A DNA stretch of 64,000 nt, from the NCBI RefSeq assembly GCF_018263855.1, contig NZ_CP073318.1, forward strand, positions 4,836,001 through 4,900,000. Reading direction: 5' to 3'. This DNA comes from Kutzneria sp. CA-103260. GTDB taxonomy: Bacteria; Actinomycetota; Actinomycetes; Mycobacteriales; Pseudonocardiaceae. A program made the translations under genes and the position numbers. The notes under the pieces are model-generated. The model worked only from the letters and a program-made list of their open reading frames with translations. It searched no databases and was not told the DNA's origin. Shown here in pieces: positions 19,039-27,281 of this stretch; within the stretch, counting starts at the first letter, position 1, and each line of letters begins with the position of its first letter.

Positions 19039-20670
19039 CTACAGGTCGGTCGCGATGATCTTCTCGATGTTCCGTTCGGCCAGCGCGGTGATGGTGACGA
19101 ACGGGTTCACGCTGGTGTTGCCGGGAATCAGCGAGCCGTCGATGGCGTACAGGCCGGGATATCCGTTCAGGCGGCCGTAGTTGTCGGTGGCCCGGTTCAG
19201 CACCGCGCCGCCGAGCGGGTGGTAGGTGAGGTGGTCGCCCCAGATCTTGTTGACACCGAACAGATCCGAGCGGTAGACCGTCGCCTCGGTGGAGTTGATC
19301 TTGTCGAAGATGGTCTTGGCCATGTCGATCGACGGCTGCTTCCATGCCGTCTGCCAGCTCAGGTCGACCTGGTTGGTGGCGGCGTTCCAGGAGAACTCCG
19401 CGCGGTTGGGGTTCTTGGTGATGGACAGGTAGAACGAGGCGTACGTCTCGATGCCGGTGGGCAACGGGGCGACCTCGGCGAACGCGCCGCCCGCGGTCCA
19501 GTTGTCGATGCCGCCACAGGGAATCGAGGCCTGCACCGAGCCGGTCGCGTCCCACCACCAGTTGGCCCGGCCGACCATGACGTTGCCGTTGTCGCCCCAG
19601 CCCTTGCCGATCTCCGAGCTCAGGTTGGGCAGCTTGCCGGTGGCCTTGAGCATGGTCAGCAGCTTGCTGGTGCCGACGCTGCCGGCCGCGAAGAACACCT
19701 TGTCCGCGGTCACCGTCTTGGTGGTCGTGATGTCCCCGTTGGTGTTGAGCTGGTCGATCAGCACGGTGTAGCCGCCGCCGGCCGCCGGGCTGACCGAGGT
19801 CACCTTGTGGAGCGGGGAGATCGTGACCCGGCCGGTGGCCATCAGCTTGGGAATGTAGGTCTTCTGCAGCGACTTCTTGCCGTAGTTGTTGCCGTACAGG
19901 ATCTCCCCGGCCACCGCCGACTTCGGCACGGTGCCCGCGGCCTCCTGCTTCATGTAGTCCCAGTCGTACACGTCGGGCACGAAGACGAACGGGAAACCCG
20001 ACCGCTGGGCCTGTTTGCGGCCGACCCGGGCGAACTGGTAGCAGTCCACCGTGTCGAACCAGGCCGGGTCGATCAGGCCCGCGCCCAGTTCGGCGTTGGC
20101 CCGCGGGTAGTAGGTGTTGTACATCTCGTCGGCGTTGACCGAGGGCAGGATGGCGCCGAAGTTCTCCCGCTTGGGCGTGACCGCCATGCCGCCGTTGACC
20201 AGCGACCCGCCGCCGATGCCCCGACCCTGGTACACGATGATGCCGGCGAACTCCTCGGCGTCCAGGATCCCGGTGTAGCGTGGGATGTCCCGGTCGATGG
20301 GGAAGCCGAGGAAATTGCTCAGCGGCTGTTTCGTCTTGGTGCGCAACCAGTACGACCGGGCGTCGGGGTTGGTGGTGTTGGCGAAGATCTTGCCGTCCGC
20401 GCCGGGCGTGTCCCAGGCCATGCCCATCTCGACCATCTGCACGTTCACGCCGGCCTGAGCCAGCCGCAGCGCCGCGACCGAGCCGCCGTATCCGGTGCCG
20501 ATCACCAGCACCGGCACGTGGGCGCCGGACTGGATCGGCCCGGCCGCGGCCGGTGCCGCGAGGGCCCGACCGCCGAGGGCCACCGCCCCCAAGATAGAAC
20601 CTGTTCCAGCGATGAAAGCGCGGCGGGAGACACGACCAGAAGCGTTACTTTGCATGGATTTCTCGCTCAT
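19039..20670 (-). CDS. choD: Secreted cholesterol oxidase (class I, FAD/GMC type)
   Basis: 543 residues. A twin-arginine signal peptide (SRRAFIAGTGSILGAVALGG, then ALAAPAAA) predicts Tat export of the folded flavoprotein. FAD site: VLVIGTGYGGSVAALRLAQAG near residue 53, then GRGIGGGSLVNGGMAV. Active-site segments resembling cholesterol oxidase are LTYHPLGGAVLNRATDNYGR (catalytic His) and GNTSVNPFVTITALAERNI (catalytic Asn). It oxidises 3-beta-hydroxysterols to 3-keto-4-ene sterols with release of H2O2. The length matches the Streptomyces enzymes (about 540). Convergent with the CMD gene. Confidence 0.94.
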   Translation of the reverse strand: MSEKSMQSNASGRVSRRAFIAGTGSILGAVALGGRALAAPAAAGPIQSGAHVPVLVIGTGYGGSVAALRLAQAGVNVQMVEMGMAWDTPGADGKIFANTTNPDARSYWLRTKTKQPLSNFLGFPIDRDIPRYTGILDAEEFAGIIVYQGRGIGGGSLVNGGMAVTPKRENFGAILPSVNADEMYNTYYPRANAELGAGLIDPAWFDTVDCYQFARVGRKQAQRSGFPFVFVPDVYDWDYMKQEAAGTVPKSAVAGEILYGNNYGKKSLQKTYIPKLMATGRVTISPLHKVTSVSPAAGGGYTVLIDQLNTNGDITTTKTVTADKVFFAAGSVGTSKLLTMLKATGKLPNLSSEIGKGWGDNGNVMVGRANWWWDATGSVQASIPCGGIDNWTAGGAFAEVAPLPTGIETYASFYLSITKNPNRAEFSWNAATNQVDLSWQTAWKQPSIDMAKTIFDKINSTEATVYRSDLFGVNKIWGDHLTYHPLGGAVLNRATDNYGRLNGYPGLYAIDGSLIPGNTSVNPFVTITALAERNIEKIIATDL

Positions 20671-20842
20671 GTGATCTTCCTCACCGTTGAGAGATTAGAA
20701 CAAGTTATACGTACGATCGGCCGATCAGTCACTACGTACCAGCGAGTAACTTGAGTCAGGTTTGACGTCACGTCGACCGTCTGTCCTGAATGGACCGTCG
20801 CCGTTGTCCTTCACCGACAGCGCCTTTGTCGATCACGAAAGA

Positions 20843-20873
20843 CGCCCCCCGGATCCAACAGATCCGAGGGGCG
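20843..20873 (-). terminator. Terminator hairpin after the TetR gene
   Basis: 13-base arms (20843-20855 and 20861-20873, one mismatch) around loop CAACA. Read on the minus strand it follows the TetR stop by about 15 bases and is followed by a short T-rich run. Confidence 0.75.
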
Positions 20874-20887
20874 CTCGATTTCTGAGG

Positions 20888-21490
20888 CTATGCCTGGGTG
20901 TTCAGGACGGCCCGAGTGAGAGTGGTGGCCGTCTGCACCAGGCTGGTGATGGCCGCCTCGGGCGCCATGCCGTACAGGTCGGTCAGGGAGAACAACGCCT
21001 CGGCGCTGACCACGACGGCCAGGCCGTTCTTGAGCTGGGCCAAGGCCTGCGGGTCACGGCCGCCGAGCGTGCCGGCCAGCGGCGCGAGGGCGTAGTCGAT
21101 GAGGCCGAAGCGCATGCCCGGACGGGTCTGGGCCTGCTCGGGGCGCACGACGGTAGCGGAGATCATCGCGCGCACCACGCCCTGCCTGGACAGCACGTGC
21201 CGGAGCAGGAACTCGGCGGCGGCGGCGATCCGGACGACCGGGTCGGTCGAGTCGGCGACGGGGGCCAGCGCCTCCTCCGGGCTGGGCAACTGACCGGCGA
21301 TCGCTTCCCGGAGCAGGGAAAGCAGATCCGGGAAGTAGCGGTAGGCGGTGGCCTCCGAGACCAGGGCCGCCTTGGCCACCTCGGGCATCGTCACCTCGCG
21401 GCCGCTGCGGCTGAGCTCCGCGGCTGCCCGCACGATCGCGTTGCGGGTGCGGGTCTTCTGGTTCACCCGGCCCGAGGTCGTCTGCGCCAT
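20888..21490 (-). CDS. TetR-family repressor of the adjacent cupin and hydrolase genes
   Basis: 200 residues with an N-terminal TetR HTH (NAIVRAAAELSRSGREVTMP, then EVAKAALVSEATAYRYFPD) and an all-helical effector domain. ATG at 21490 (MAQTTSGRVNQ) is used; a start three codons earlier is possible. It is divergent from a cupin gene. Two operator-like inverted repeats lie between them and two related ones precede the downstream hydrolase, so autoregulation and control of both neighbours are likely. Ligand unknown. Confidence 0.88.
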   Translation of the reverse strand: MAQTTSGRVNQKTRTRNAIVRAAAELSRSGREVTMPEVAKAALVSEATAYRYFPDLLSLLREAIAGQLPSPEEALAPVADSTDPVVRIAAAAEFLLRHVLSRQGVVRAMISATVVRPEQAQTRPGMRFGLIDYALAPLAGTLGGRDPQALAQLKNGLAVVVSAEALFSLTDLYGMAPEAAITSLVQTATTLTRAVLNTQA

Positions 21491-21508
21491 GCCCGCCATC
21501 CTATCCGA

Positions 21509-21529
21509 TTCGTAAGAGAACACTTGCAT
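21509..21529. promoter_or_regulatory. TetR operator-like site 1
   Basis: TTCGTAAGA followed by a degenerate second half, ending in TTGCAT. It resembles the half-sites of the perfect palindrome 21551-21576. It lies about 20 bases upstream of the TetR start, suited to autorepression. Confidence 0.55.
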
Positions 21530-21550
21530 CGTGCCGCTACAGCGCACTAC

Positions 21551-21576
21551 CTTCGTGAGAGTTAATTCTCACGAAG
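21551..21576. promoter_or_regulatory. TetR operator-like site 2 (perfect palindrome)
   Basis: CTTCGTGAGA and TCTCACGAAG are perfect inverted arms around GTTAAT. The right arm runs into the AAGGAG ribosome site of the cupin gene (GTG at 21587). Binding here would block cupin expression directly. Confidence 0.75.
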
Positions 21577-21586
21577 GAGCACCCCA

Positions 21587-22045
21587 GTGAACGACGTCTC
21601 GATCACCGGCCCGGACGGGGGCGAGGTCATCGAACTCGGCCCGGCCCGGATGCGGATCATGGAGGACGGCAGCGTCACCCAGCACCGGCTCGGGATCGGC
21701 GAGATCACCCTGGCCCCACGTAGCGCCGGTCCGCCGCAGCACCGCCACGCCCAGCACGACGAGGGCTTCTACGTCGTGTCCGGCACCGTCCGGTTCACCG
21801 TCGGCGACCAGGACCACGTGGCCGCCAAGGGCACCCTGGTCATGGTGCCGCCGGGCGTGCCGCACACGTTCGCCAATCCCGGCGACGAGCCCGCCGTCAT
21901 GCTCAACACCTTCACGCCCGACCTGTACGTGCAGTACTTCCGGGACCTGCGCGACGTGGTCGCCGCCGACGGCACGCTGACCCCGGCCGCCACCGTCGAG
22001 GTCATGGGCCGCTACGCCACCACGCCCGCCACCGACTTCGCCTGA
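21587..22045 (+). CDS. Cupin-domain protein
   Basis: 152 residues forming one double-stranded beta-helix. Cupin motif 1 reads PPQHRHAQHDEGFYVVSG and motif 2 GTLVMVPPGVPHTFANPGD, so the usual metal-binding His and Glu residues are present. Such small cupins may be isomerases, dioxygenases or ligand binders; the exact reaction cannot be assigned. The GTG start has AAGGAG seven bases before it. It is divergent from, and probably repressed by, the TetR gene, and shares operator sequence with the alpha/beta hydrolase gene. Confidence 0.85.
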   Translation: MNDVSITGPDGGEVIELGPARMRIMEDGSVTQHRLGIGEITLAPRSAGPPQHRHAQHDEGFYVVSGTVRFTVGDQDHVAAKGTLVMVPPGVPHTFANPGDEPAVMLNTFTPDLYVQYFRDLRDVVAADGTLTPAATVEVMGRYATTPATDFA

Positions 22046-22050
22046 GCCTT

Positions 22051-22079
22051 CGGGTGGGCCCCTGCGCGGGGCCCACCCG
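22051..22079. terminator. Bidirectional terminator between cupin and hydrolase genes
   Basis: CGGGTGGGCCCC (22051-22062) pairs perfectly with 22068-22079 around a 5-base loop, between two convergent stops. Confidence 0.85.
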
Positions 22080-22081
22080 CC

Positions 22082-22855
22082 TCAGAACTCCTGCTTCACG
22101 AAGTCCTCGATCGCCGCCGCCGTCAGCTCCGCCGCCTCGATGTGTGGGAAGTGCCCCGCCCCCGGCGCCGGCACGAACCGCCCCCGCGTGAACACCTCCG
22201 CGTAGGACCGTCCATAGTCGACAGTCGCGATGCCGTCCTCCTCGCCCCACACGACCAGCGCCGGCGCCTTCGCCCCGCGCAGCCGGCGGCGCAGCTTCGG
22301 GTCGTACATGAACGGCTCCCCCGCGTACACCGCCAGCGCCTCCTGGTTGGCCAGGCCCGCCGCGCGCTGCTCCTCCGTCAGCTTCGACGGATCCAGCCGC
22401 AGCGCCGGGTTCACGAAGGCCAGCTCCCCCAGCTTCACCGGCGGCAGCCCCCGGGTGTCGGTCAGCTGCCCCTCCTTCGGGTCGATGCCCACCGCGTTCA
22501 GCAGCACCACCCCGCCGATGCGCCCCCAGCTGTCCCGGGTCGCCATCTCCGCCGCGATCCAGCCGCCGATCGAGCTGCCCACCACCAGGACCCGCTCCGC
22601 CGCTAACCGTTCGAGCAGGTCCAGGTAGGCCACCGCCAGATCCGCCACGCTGTCGCACCACTGCGGCCTCGGCTGCCCGTCAAACCCTGGGTGCGTCGGC
22701 GTCAGCACCGTCCGATCCCCCGGCAGCACTCCCGCCAGCCCCGCCACCGACTTCGGCCCCGCACCCCCGTGCAGCACCAGCGCCGTCTCCCCCGCCCCTT
22801 CCCGCACATCCACCGTGACCGACAGCCCGTCCCCCAGGTCGAACACCCGACTCAT
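22082..22855 (-). CDS. Alpha/beta hydrolase
   Basis: 257 residues of the alpha/beta hydrolase fold: oxyanion loop VLHGGAGPKS, nucleophile elbow VVGSSIGGW (Ser), acid region VVWGEEDGI and catalytic His in GAGHFPHIE. The ATG at 22855 (MSRVFDLGDG) is chosen because AAGGAG lies 6 bases before it. The substrate is unknown. Its upstream region carries an operator-like repeat matching that of the TetR/cupin intergenic region, so the cupin, hydrolase and TetR genes appear to form one regulon. Confidence 0.88.
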   Translation of the reverse strand: MSRVFDLGDGLSVTVDVREGAGETALVLHGGAGPKSVAGLAGVLPGDRTVLTPTHPGFDGQPRPQWCDSVADLAVAYLDLLERLAAERVLVVGSSIGGWIAAEMATRDSWGRIGGVVLLNAVGIDPKEGQLTDTRGLPPVKLGELAFVNPALRLDPSKLTEEQRAAGLANQEALAVYAGEPFMYDPKLRRRLRGAKAPALVVWGEEDGIATVDYGRSYAEVFTRGRFVPAPGAGHFPHIEAAELTAAAIEDFVKQEF

Positions 22856-22864
22856 GCCAGCTCC

Positions 22865-22888
22865 TTCGTAAGAGTGAACTCTCACGAG
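22865..22888. promoter_or_regulatory. TetR operator-like site 3
   Basis: TTCGTAAGA-GTGAAC-TCTCACGAG, an inverted repeat with the same half-sites as 21551-21576, placed 10 bases upstream of the hydrolase start. Confidence 0.65.
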
Positions 22889-22910
22889 TCTAGGTTGGGA
22901 CCCTCATCCC

Positions 22911-22932
22911 ATGCAAGTGGACTCTCACAAAG
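22911..22932. promoter_or_regulatory. TetR operator-like site 4
   Basis: ATGCAAGTG followed by GACTCTCACAAAG resembles the reverse complement of site 1 (ATGCAAGTG then TTCTCTTACGAAT). It lies between the hydrolase and the antiporter, so it could also affect the latter. Confidence 0.5.
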
Positions 22933-23019
22933 AGCGGGAACCGGAACGGCCGGGCAAGGACAGACCGGCGACGGGACGCCCGGCGGTGCCCGGCTGGCCT
23001 GCCGGCCGCCGTTCGAGTG

Positions 23020-24909
23020 ATGATTTGCGGCGTGGAGATCGCGGCGGAGATTGTGGCCCTGGTGGTGGCGGTGCTGGCCGTCACGGCGGTGGCCCGACGG
23101 TTGGACTGGTCGGCGCCGCTGTGCCTGATCGTGGTGGGCGTCGCGGTGTCGTTCGTGCCGGGGGTGCCGGCTTACGAACTGGACCCGGAGGTGGTGCTGG
23201 TCGGCCTGCTGCCACCGTTGCTGTACTCGACGGCGATCCAGACCTCGCTGGTGGACTTCAGTCGGCTCCGGGGGCCGATCGCGGTGCTGTCGGTGGGCCT
23301 GGTGCTGTTCACGACGGCGGGTGTGGGCCTGGTGGCCTGGCTGGTGATCCCGGGCCTGCCGCTGGCGGCGGGTTTCGCGCTGGGAGCGATCGTGGCGCCG
23401 CCGGACGCGGTGGCGGCGACGGCGGTGGCCCGACGGGTGGCGATGCCCCGCAAGATGGTGCGGCTGCTGGAGGGCGAGAGCCTGTTCAACGACGCGGCGG
23501 CGCTGGTGGCGCTGAGCACGGGCATCGCGGCGATCACGGGCTCGATCTCGTTGTGGCATGTGGGTCTGGACTTCGTGCTGGCGGCGGTGGGCGGGGTTGC
23601 CGCCGGCCTGGTGGTCGGCTTCGTGGCCTCGTTGGTACGCCTGAAGCTGACGGAGCCGGTGGCGGACACGGCACTGTCGTTCGCGGTGCCGTTCGTGGCC
23701 TACATCCTCGGCGAGTCGGTGCACGGCTCAGGAGTGCTGTCAGTGGTGGTGGCCGGCCTGATGCTGGGCCACCGGTCCCCGCGCGTGCTGTCGGGGGCGG
23801 CCCGGACGGCCAGCCGGCACAACTGGCAGACGGTGCAGTTCCTGTTGGAGAACATCGTCTTCCTGCTGATCGGCCTGCAACTGCGGCGAATCCTCACCGA
23901 GGTGGCGCACAGCGGCCTGTCGGTGCTCACGCTGACGCTGATCTGCGCGGCGGTGCTGGCGGCAACGATCGTGACCCGGATGGTGTGGCTGGTCGGCGTC
24001 GCGGCCGAGAAGCGGATCACGGCCATGCTGGGCATGAAACGCAAGAAGGCGTGGCCCTGGCGGTATTCGGTGGTGATCGGCTGGGCCGGCATGCGCGGGG
24101 TGGTGACGCTGGCGGCGGCGTTCGTGCTGCCGGCCTACACGCCGCAGCGGGTGGTGCTGGTGCTCGCGGCCTTTGTCGTGGTGGCGGGCACACTGCTGGT
24201 GCAGGGCACGACGCTGCCGATGCTGGTGCGGCGGATGGGCCTGCCCGGCCCCGACCCGGCGCAGGATGCCTTGCAGGAAGCGGCTCTGCTACATGACATG
24301 GTCCGCGTCGCCCTGGTCAAGCTGGACGAGATCAGCACCCCGGCGGACCCGCCGGAGGTGGTGCAGCGGCTGCGTGAGCGCCTCCAAGGTCGCACGGACG
24401 CGGCGTGGGAGCAGTTGGGGCGGCAGAGCGCGCTCAGCGAGACGCCGAGCGACGCCTACCGCCGGCTGCGCCTGGAGCTGCTCCAGGTGGAGCGCGAGCA
24501 CTGTCTGAAGGCGCGGGACAAGGGCACTGCCGACGACGTGGTGCTGCGGCGCGTCCTGGAACGGCTCGACGTCGAGGAGTCCATGCTGGACCGGGACGAG
24601 GAGGAGCCGCCCCAGGAGGGCCGCGAGCTACGCGCGCCGGCGACCCTGACCGAGGCGTGCAAGCACCTGGCCCACGAGTGGCGGGACGTCCCGGCCAGCA
24701 GCGAGGACAGCTGCGCCGCCTGCGTCGAGGAGGGCATCACCTGGGTGCACCTGCGGATGTGCCTGAAGTGCGGCAACGTGGCCTGCTGCGACTCGTCGGT
24801 GGGCAAGCACGCCGACAAGCACTTCCGCGACACCCGGCACCCGGTGATGCGCAGCTACGAGCCGGGTGAGAGCTGGCGGTGGTGCTTCGTAGACAAGAAA
24901 CTGGGCTAG
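23020..24909 (+). CDS. CPA1-type Na+/H+ antiporter fused to a C-terminal UBP-type zinc finger
   Basis: 629 residues. Residues about 5-415 form a 12-helix cation/proton antiporter of the NhaP/CPA1 type, with the ion-binding segment GAIVAPPDAVAATAVARR and LLEGESLFNDAAALVAL. A charged cytoplasmic linker of about 130 residues follows. The end is a UBP-like zinc finger (CKHLAHEW, CAACVEEG, MCLKCGNVACCDSS, then KHADKHFRDTRHPV), with Cys/His pairs positioned for zinc. In eukaryotes this fold binds the ubiquitin C-terminus; its bacterial role is unknown. The start is uncertain: GTG at 23017 directly precedes this ATG and no strong ribosome site is seen. Confidence 0.88.
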   Translation: MICGVEIAAEIVALVVAVLAVTAVARRLDWSAPLCLIVVGVAVSFVPGVPAYELDPEVVLVGLLPPLLYSTAIQTSLVDFSRLRGPIAVLSVGLVLFTTAGVGLVAWLVIPGLPLAAGFALGAIVAPPDAVAATAVARRVAMPRKMVRLLEGESLFNDAAALVALSTGIAAITGSISLWHVGLDFVLAAVGGVAAGLVVGFVASLVRLKLTEPVADTALSFAVPFVAYILGESVHGSGVLSVVVAGLMLGHRSPRVLSGAARTASRHNWQTVQFLLENIVFLLIGLQLRRILTEVAHSGLSVLTLTLICAAVLAATIVTRMVWLVGVAAEKRITAMLGMKRKKAWPWRYSVVIGWAGMRGVVTLAAAFVLPAYTPQRVVLVLAAFVVVAGTLLVQGTTLPMLVRRMGLPGPDPAQDALQEAALLHDMVRVALVKLDEISTPADPPEVVQRLRERLQGRTDAAWEQLGRQSALSETPSDAYRRLRLELLQVEREHCLKARDKGTADDVVLRRVLERLDVEESMLDRDEEEPPQEGRELRAPATLTEACKHLAHEWRDVPASSEDSCAACVEEGITWVHLRMCLKCGNVACCDSSVGKHADKHFRDTRHPVMRSYEPGESWRWCFVDKKLG

Positions 24910-25835
24910 TCGACCGGAAAGGTCGTGCCCAGGCCCATACCGGTGATCCACTCGGGCACGGCCTCGTAGCCGGTCCAGACCAGCGGCCGGCCGACGGCGG
25001 CGGCCCCGATCAGCCAGGTGCGGATCTCGTGGCCGCCGCTGCCGGCCTGCGTCTCCAGGCCGATGTCGCCGAGCGCGGCGATCGGGGCCGGGTCGCCGGC
25101 AGCGAGCTGCTTGAGGAACCAGCGGTCCCAGTCGGCGTTCACGGGCGCGTTGGGGTCGCCGGCCATCGCCCGCACCCGCGGTTCACGGGCGGCGGCGAAG
25201 GCGCGGGCGTCCTTGCGGCCGTGGATCATCGCGACCCGCCGCTCCCCCACCACCGTCGGGTCGCGAGGATCGTTGGGCGGCAACCAGTGCGACAGTCCGC
25301 CGCTGGCCACCACCAGCACCCGGCCCGGGAACGGCGCGGACCGCAGCACCTTGCCCAGCGCCTCGCCGAGTTCCAGGCAGCGCGGCATGCTCGGCAACGG
25401 CGGCGCAGCGGTGTTCACCACCAGCGGCACCATCGGCACGTCGCCGACGACCATGTCGTAGCTCTGCACGACGCCGTGGTCCACGGTCAGCGAATACGAC
25501 AGCGAGAGGTCGAAACCGGCCCCGGCCAAGCCGTCGCGCACCGACCAGGCCAACTCACCGGCCACCGGCAGCGGCCCCTCCCGGCTGGCGAAGTCGCCGA
25601 AGCCGACGGCTTCCTCCACACCCAGCACGAACGGCGGCATGGCGTCGTAGAAGTTGGCGTGGAAGTGATCCGGCCCGATCACCACGACGGCGTCCGGCCG
25701 ACGGGCGGCGACCGCGCGCCGGACCCGCTCGGCGGCGGCGAGGAAGGCGGCCCCAGGCGCGTCCACCTCGGACGGTGGCATCATCGTCGCGAACGGCGAG
25801 TGGGACAACGCGACCAGCCCGACAAGCTCACTCAC
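24906..25835 (-). CDS. Class III extradiol ring-cleavage dioxygenase (LigB/MhpB-like)
   Basis: 309 residues of the LigB superfamily, Fe(II)-dependent enzymes cleaving catechols next to a hydroxyl. Metal/catalytic histidines are visible in ALSHSP (near residue 11), GPDHFHANFYD (near 53), VDHGVVQ (near 118) and ASGGLSHWLP (near 180). The layout is closest to 2,3-dihydroxyphenylpropionate 1,2-dioxygenase. GTG start overlaps the stop of a tiny upstream reading frame (GTGA). Together with the MhpC-like hydrolase just upstream it should carry out meta-cleavage and hydrolysis of an aromatic intermediate. The exact catechol is not deducible. Confidence 0.9.
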   Translation of the reverse strand: MSELVGLVALSHSPFATMMPPSEVDAPGAAFLAAAERVRRAVAARRPDAVVVIGPDHFHANFYDAMPPFVLGVEEAVGFGDFASREGPLPVAGELAWSVRDGLAGAGFDLSLSYSLTVDHGVVQSYDMVVGDVPMVPLVVNTAAPPLPSMPRCLELGEALGKVLRSAPFPGRVLVVASGGLSHWLPPNDPRDPTVVGERRVAMIHGRKDARAFAAAREPRVRAMAGDPNAPVNADWDRWFLKQLAAGDPAPIAALGDIGLETQAGSGGHEIRTWLIGAAAVGRPLVWTGYEAVPEWITGMGLGTTFPVD

Positions 25836-25912
25836 TGCGGCACCTCGCTAGCGCTCGGTGTCCGCGTTCGCGGACGCTCTGTGCTGAATGATTCGCTCGC
25901 AAGCTCGCTCAT
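25832..25912 (-). CDS. 26-codon linker reading frame between hydrolase and dioxygenase
   Basis: Its ATG overlaps the hydrolase stop (ATGA) and its TGA overlaps the dioxygenase GTG (GTGA). The peptide starts MSELASESFS, echoing the MSELVGL start of the dioxygenase. A perfect 7-base hairpin (GTCCGCG/CGCGGAC, 25860-25875) lies inside. It may keep ribosomes moving between the two main genes or simply be an inserted intergenic repeat. No function for the peptide is claimed. Confidence 0.4.
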   Translation of the reverse strand: MSELASESFSTERPRTRTPSASEVPQ

Positions 25913-26781
25913 GCCGCGTCTCCCAGCAGGAAGCGCTTGTGCACGGCCAGGTACTCGTCGACCTTCTCCCACTGCGGCCAGTGCCCGGCGTCGGAGATCA
26001 CGTGCAGCTCGGCGTTCGGCAGCCACTCCAGCAGCAGCGCCGCCTCGTCCAGGCCGCCGGTGGGGTCATGGTCGGTCCACAGCAACAGGGTGGGCGCCGT
26101 GATCTTGCCGACCCAGGCCGGCTCCCACGCGAAGTCGGCGCGCACCACCGGATCCTGCAGCACCAGCGTGTTGGCGATGGCCCGGGTGAAGCCGACCCGG
26201 CTGTACACCTTGCGCCGCAGCAGCACCAGCTCGTCGGTGACCATCTCCTTGTGGTGGAACAGGAACTCCACCCGCGGCCGCACGGTCTCGTCCGACGGGT
26301 CGGCGACCGCGGCCATCGTGCTGTCCCGCAGCCGCGCCATCACCTCGGGCTTGTTGGCGATGTTGCCGGGCGTGTTCAGCACCAGCCGGTCCACTCGGCC
26401 CGGGGCGTGCGCGGCCGTCCACGCCGCGACCCAACCGCCGAGCGATTCCCCCGACAGGTGCGCGGATTCGATGCCCAGGACGTCGAGCAGGGCGACGAGG
26501 TGATCAGACAGCACGTCGATCGTGTAGTGGTGGTCGGGCAGGTCCGACCAGCCGTGGCCGACCATGTCGTAGGCGGTGACCCGGAAGTGCTCGGCCAGGC
26601 CGGCGATGTCCCGCGCGTACGCCTCCAGGTGGCCGCCGGTTCCGTGCAGCAGCACCAGATCCGGCCCCGAGCCGGCGCGCAGCACCCGGGTGCGCACGCC
26701 CCGCACGTCCACGTGCCGCAGCTCGTGGTCCACATCGGACAGCTCATCCCAGATGGAGATGTGCTCCGGCAACGCTTTCAC
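25909..26781 (-). CDS. Alpha/beta hydrolase, meta-cleavage product (C-C bond) hydrolase type
   Basis: 290 residues similar to MhpC/BphD hydrolases acting on ring-fission products. Motifs: LLHGTGGHLEAYARD (oxyanion region), LSGESLGGWVA (nucleophile Ser), LLLWTDHDPTG (acid) and SDAGHWPQWEK (His). The GTG start (MKALPEHISIW) follows GGAGGAG and overlaps the cupin gene stop by four bases. It lies directly upstream of the extradiol dioxygenase in the same transcription unit, the classic pairing for aromatic meta-cleavage. Confidence 0.88.
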   Translation of the reverse strand: MKALPEHISIWDELSDVDHELRHVDVRGVRTRVLRAGSGPDLVLLHGTGGHLEAYARDIAGLAEHFRVTAYDMVGHGWSDLPDHHYTIDVLSDHLVALLDVLGIESAHLSGESLGGWVAAWTAAHAPGRVDRLVLNTPGNIANKPEVMARLRDSTMAAVADPSDETVRPRVEFLFHHKEMVTDELVLLRRKVYSRVGFTRAIANTLVLQDPVVRADFAWEPAWVGKITAPTLLLWTDHDPTGGLDEAALLLEWLPNAELHVISDAGHWPQWEKVDEYLAVHKRFLLGDAA

Positions 26782-27281
26782 GACTGCTCCTCCCCGAACT
26801 TCGCCCGCGCCTCGGCCATGGTGGCCAGCCCGGCGCTCTGCCGCCGACCCACGCCGAGCAGTCCCAGCAGCCGGGAGTTCTCGATGGTCAGGAACTCGAC
26901 CGGCTCGTCGGCCGAGTCGTTGTAGTGCCGGTGCCAGGTCCACGGCGGCGTGTAGACGAAGTCGCCGGCCGACCACGGCTCGGTCTCGTCCTCGACCTCG
27001 CTGTGGCCGGTCCCGGAGATCACGTAGTGCACAGTCTCGTGGTGGTGGCGCTGCATGTCCGAGCTCAGGCCGGGCGGAATGGTCTGCCGGAAGATCTCGA
27101 ACGACACGGTCGGCAGCCGGCCGGCGATGGACAGCGTGGTCGGGTTGTGCACCTGGTCGGCCGGCAGCCGCTCCAGCTCCGCGGCCCGCACCACGATCGG
27201 CCGCGCCGCACTGGGACGCACGCTGTCGCTGATCGCACCGAGGAACTCGGCCATGCTGAAGTCCGGTCCGGACTGGGCCAT
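26778..27281 (-). CDS. Cupin-domain protein of the aromatic cluster
   Basis: 167 residues with a single cupin domain in the second half: SSDMQRHHHETVHYVISGTG (motif 1, three consecutive His) and WSAGDFVYTPPWTWHRHYND (motif 2). It resembles half of a gentisate-dioxygenase-type bicupin but is monocupin. It is probably a metal-binding accessory or small dioxygenase. Its ATG overlaps the SDR stop by one base (TGATG) and its stop overlaps the hydrolase GTG, so it sits inside a tightly coupled operon. Confidence 0.82.
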   Translation of the reverse strand: MAQSGPDFSMAEFLGAISDSVRPSAARPIVVRAAELERLPADQVHNPTTLSIAGRLPTVSFEIFRQTIPPGLSSDMQRHHHETVHYVISGTGHSEVEDETEPWSAGDFVYTPPWTWHRHYNDSADEPVEFLTIENSRLLGLLGVGRRQSAGLATMAEARAKFGEEQS

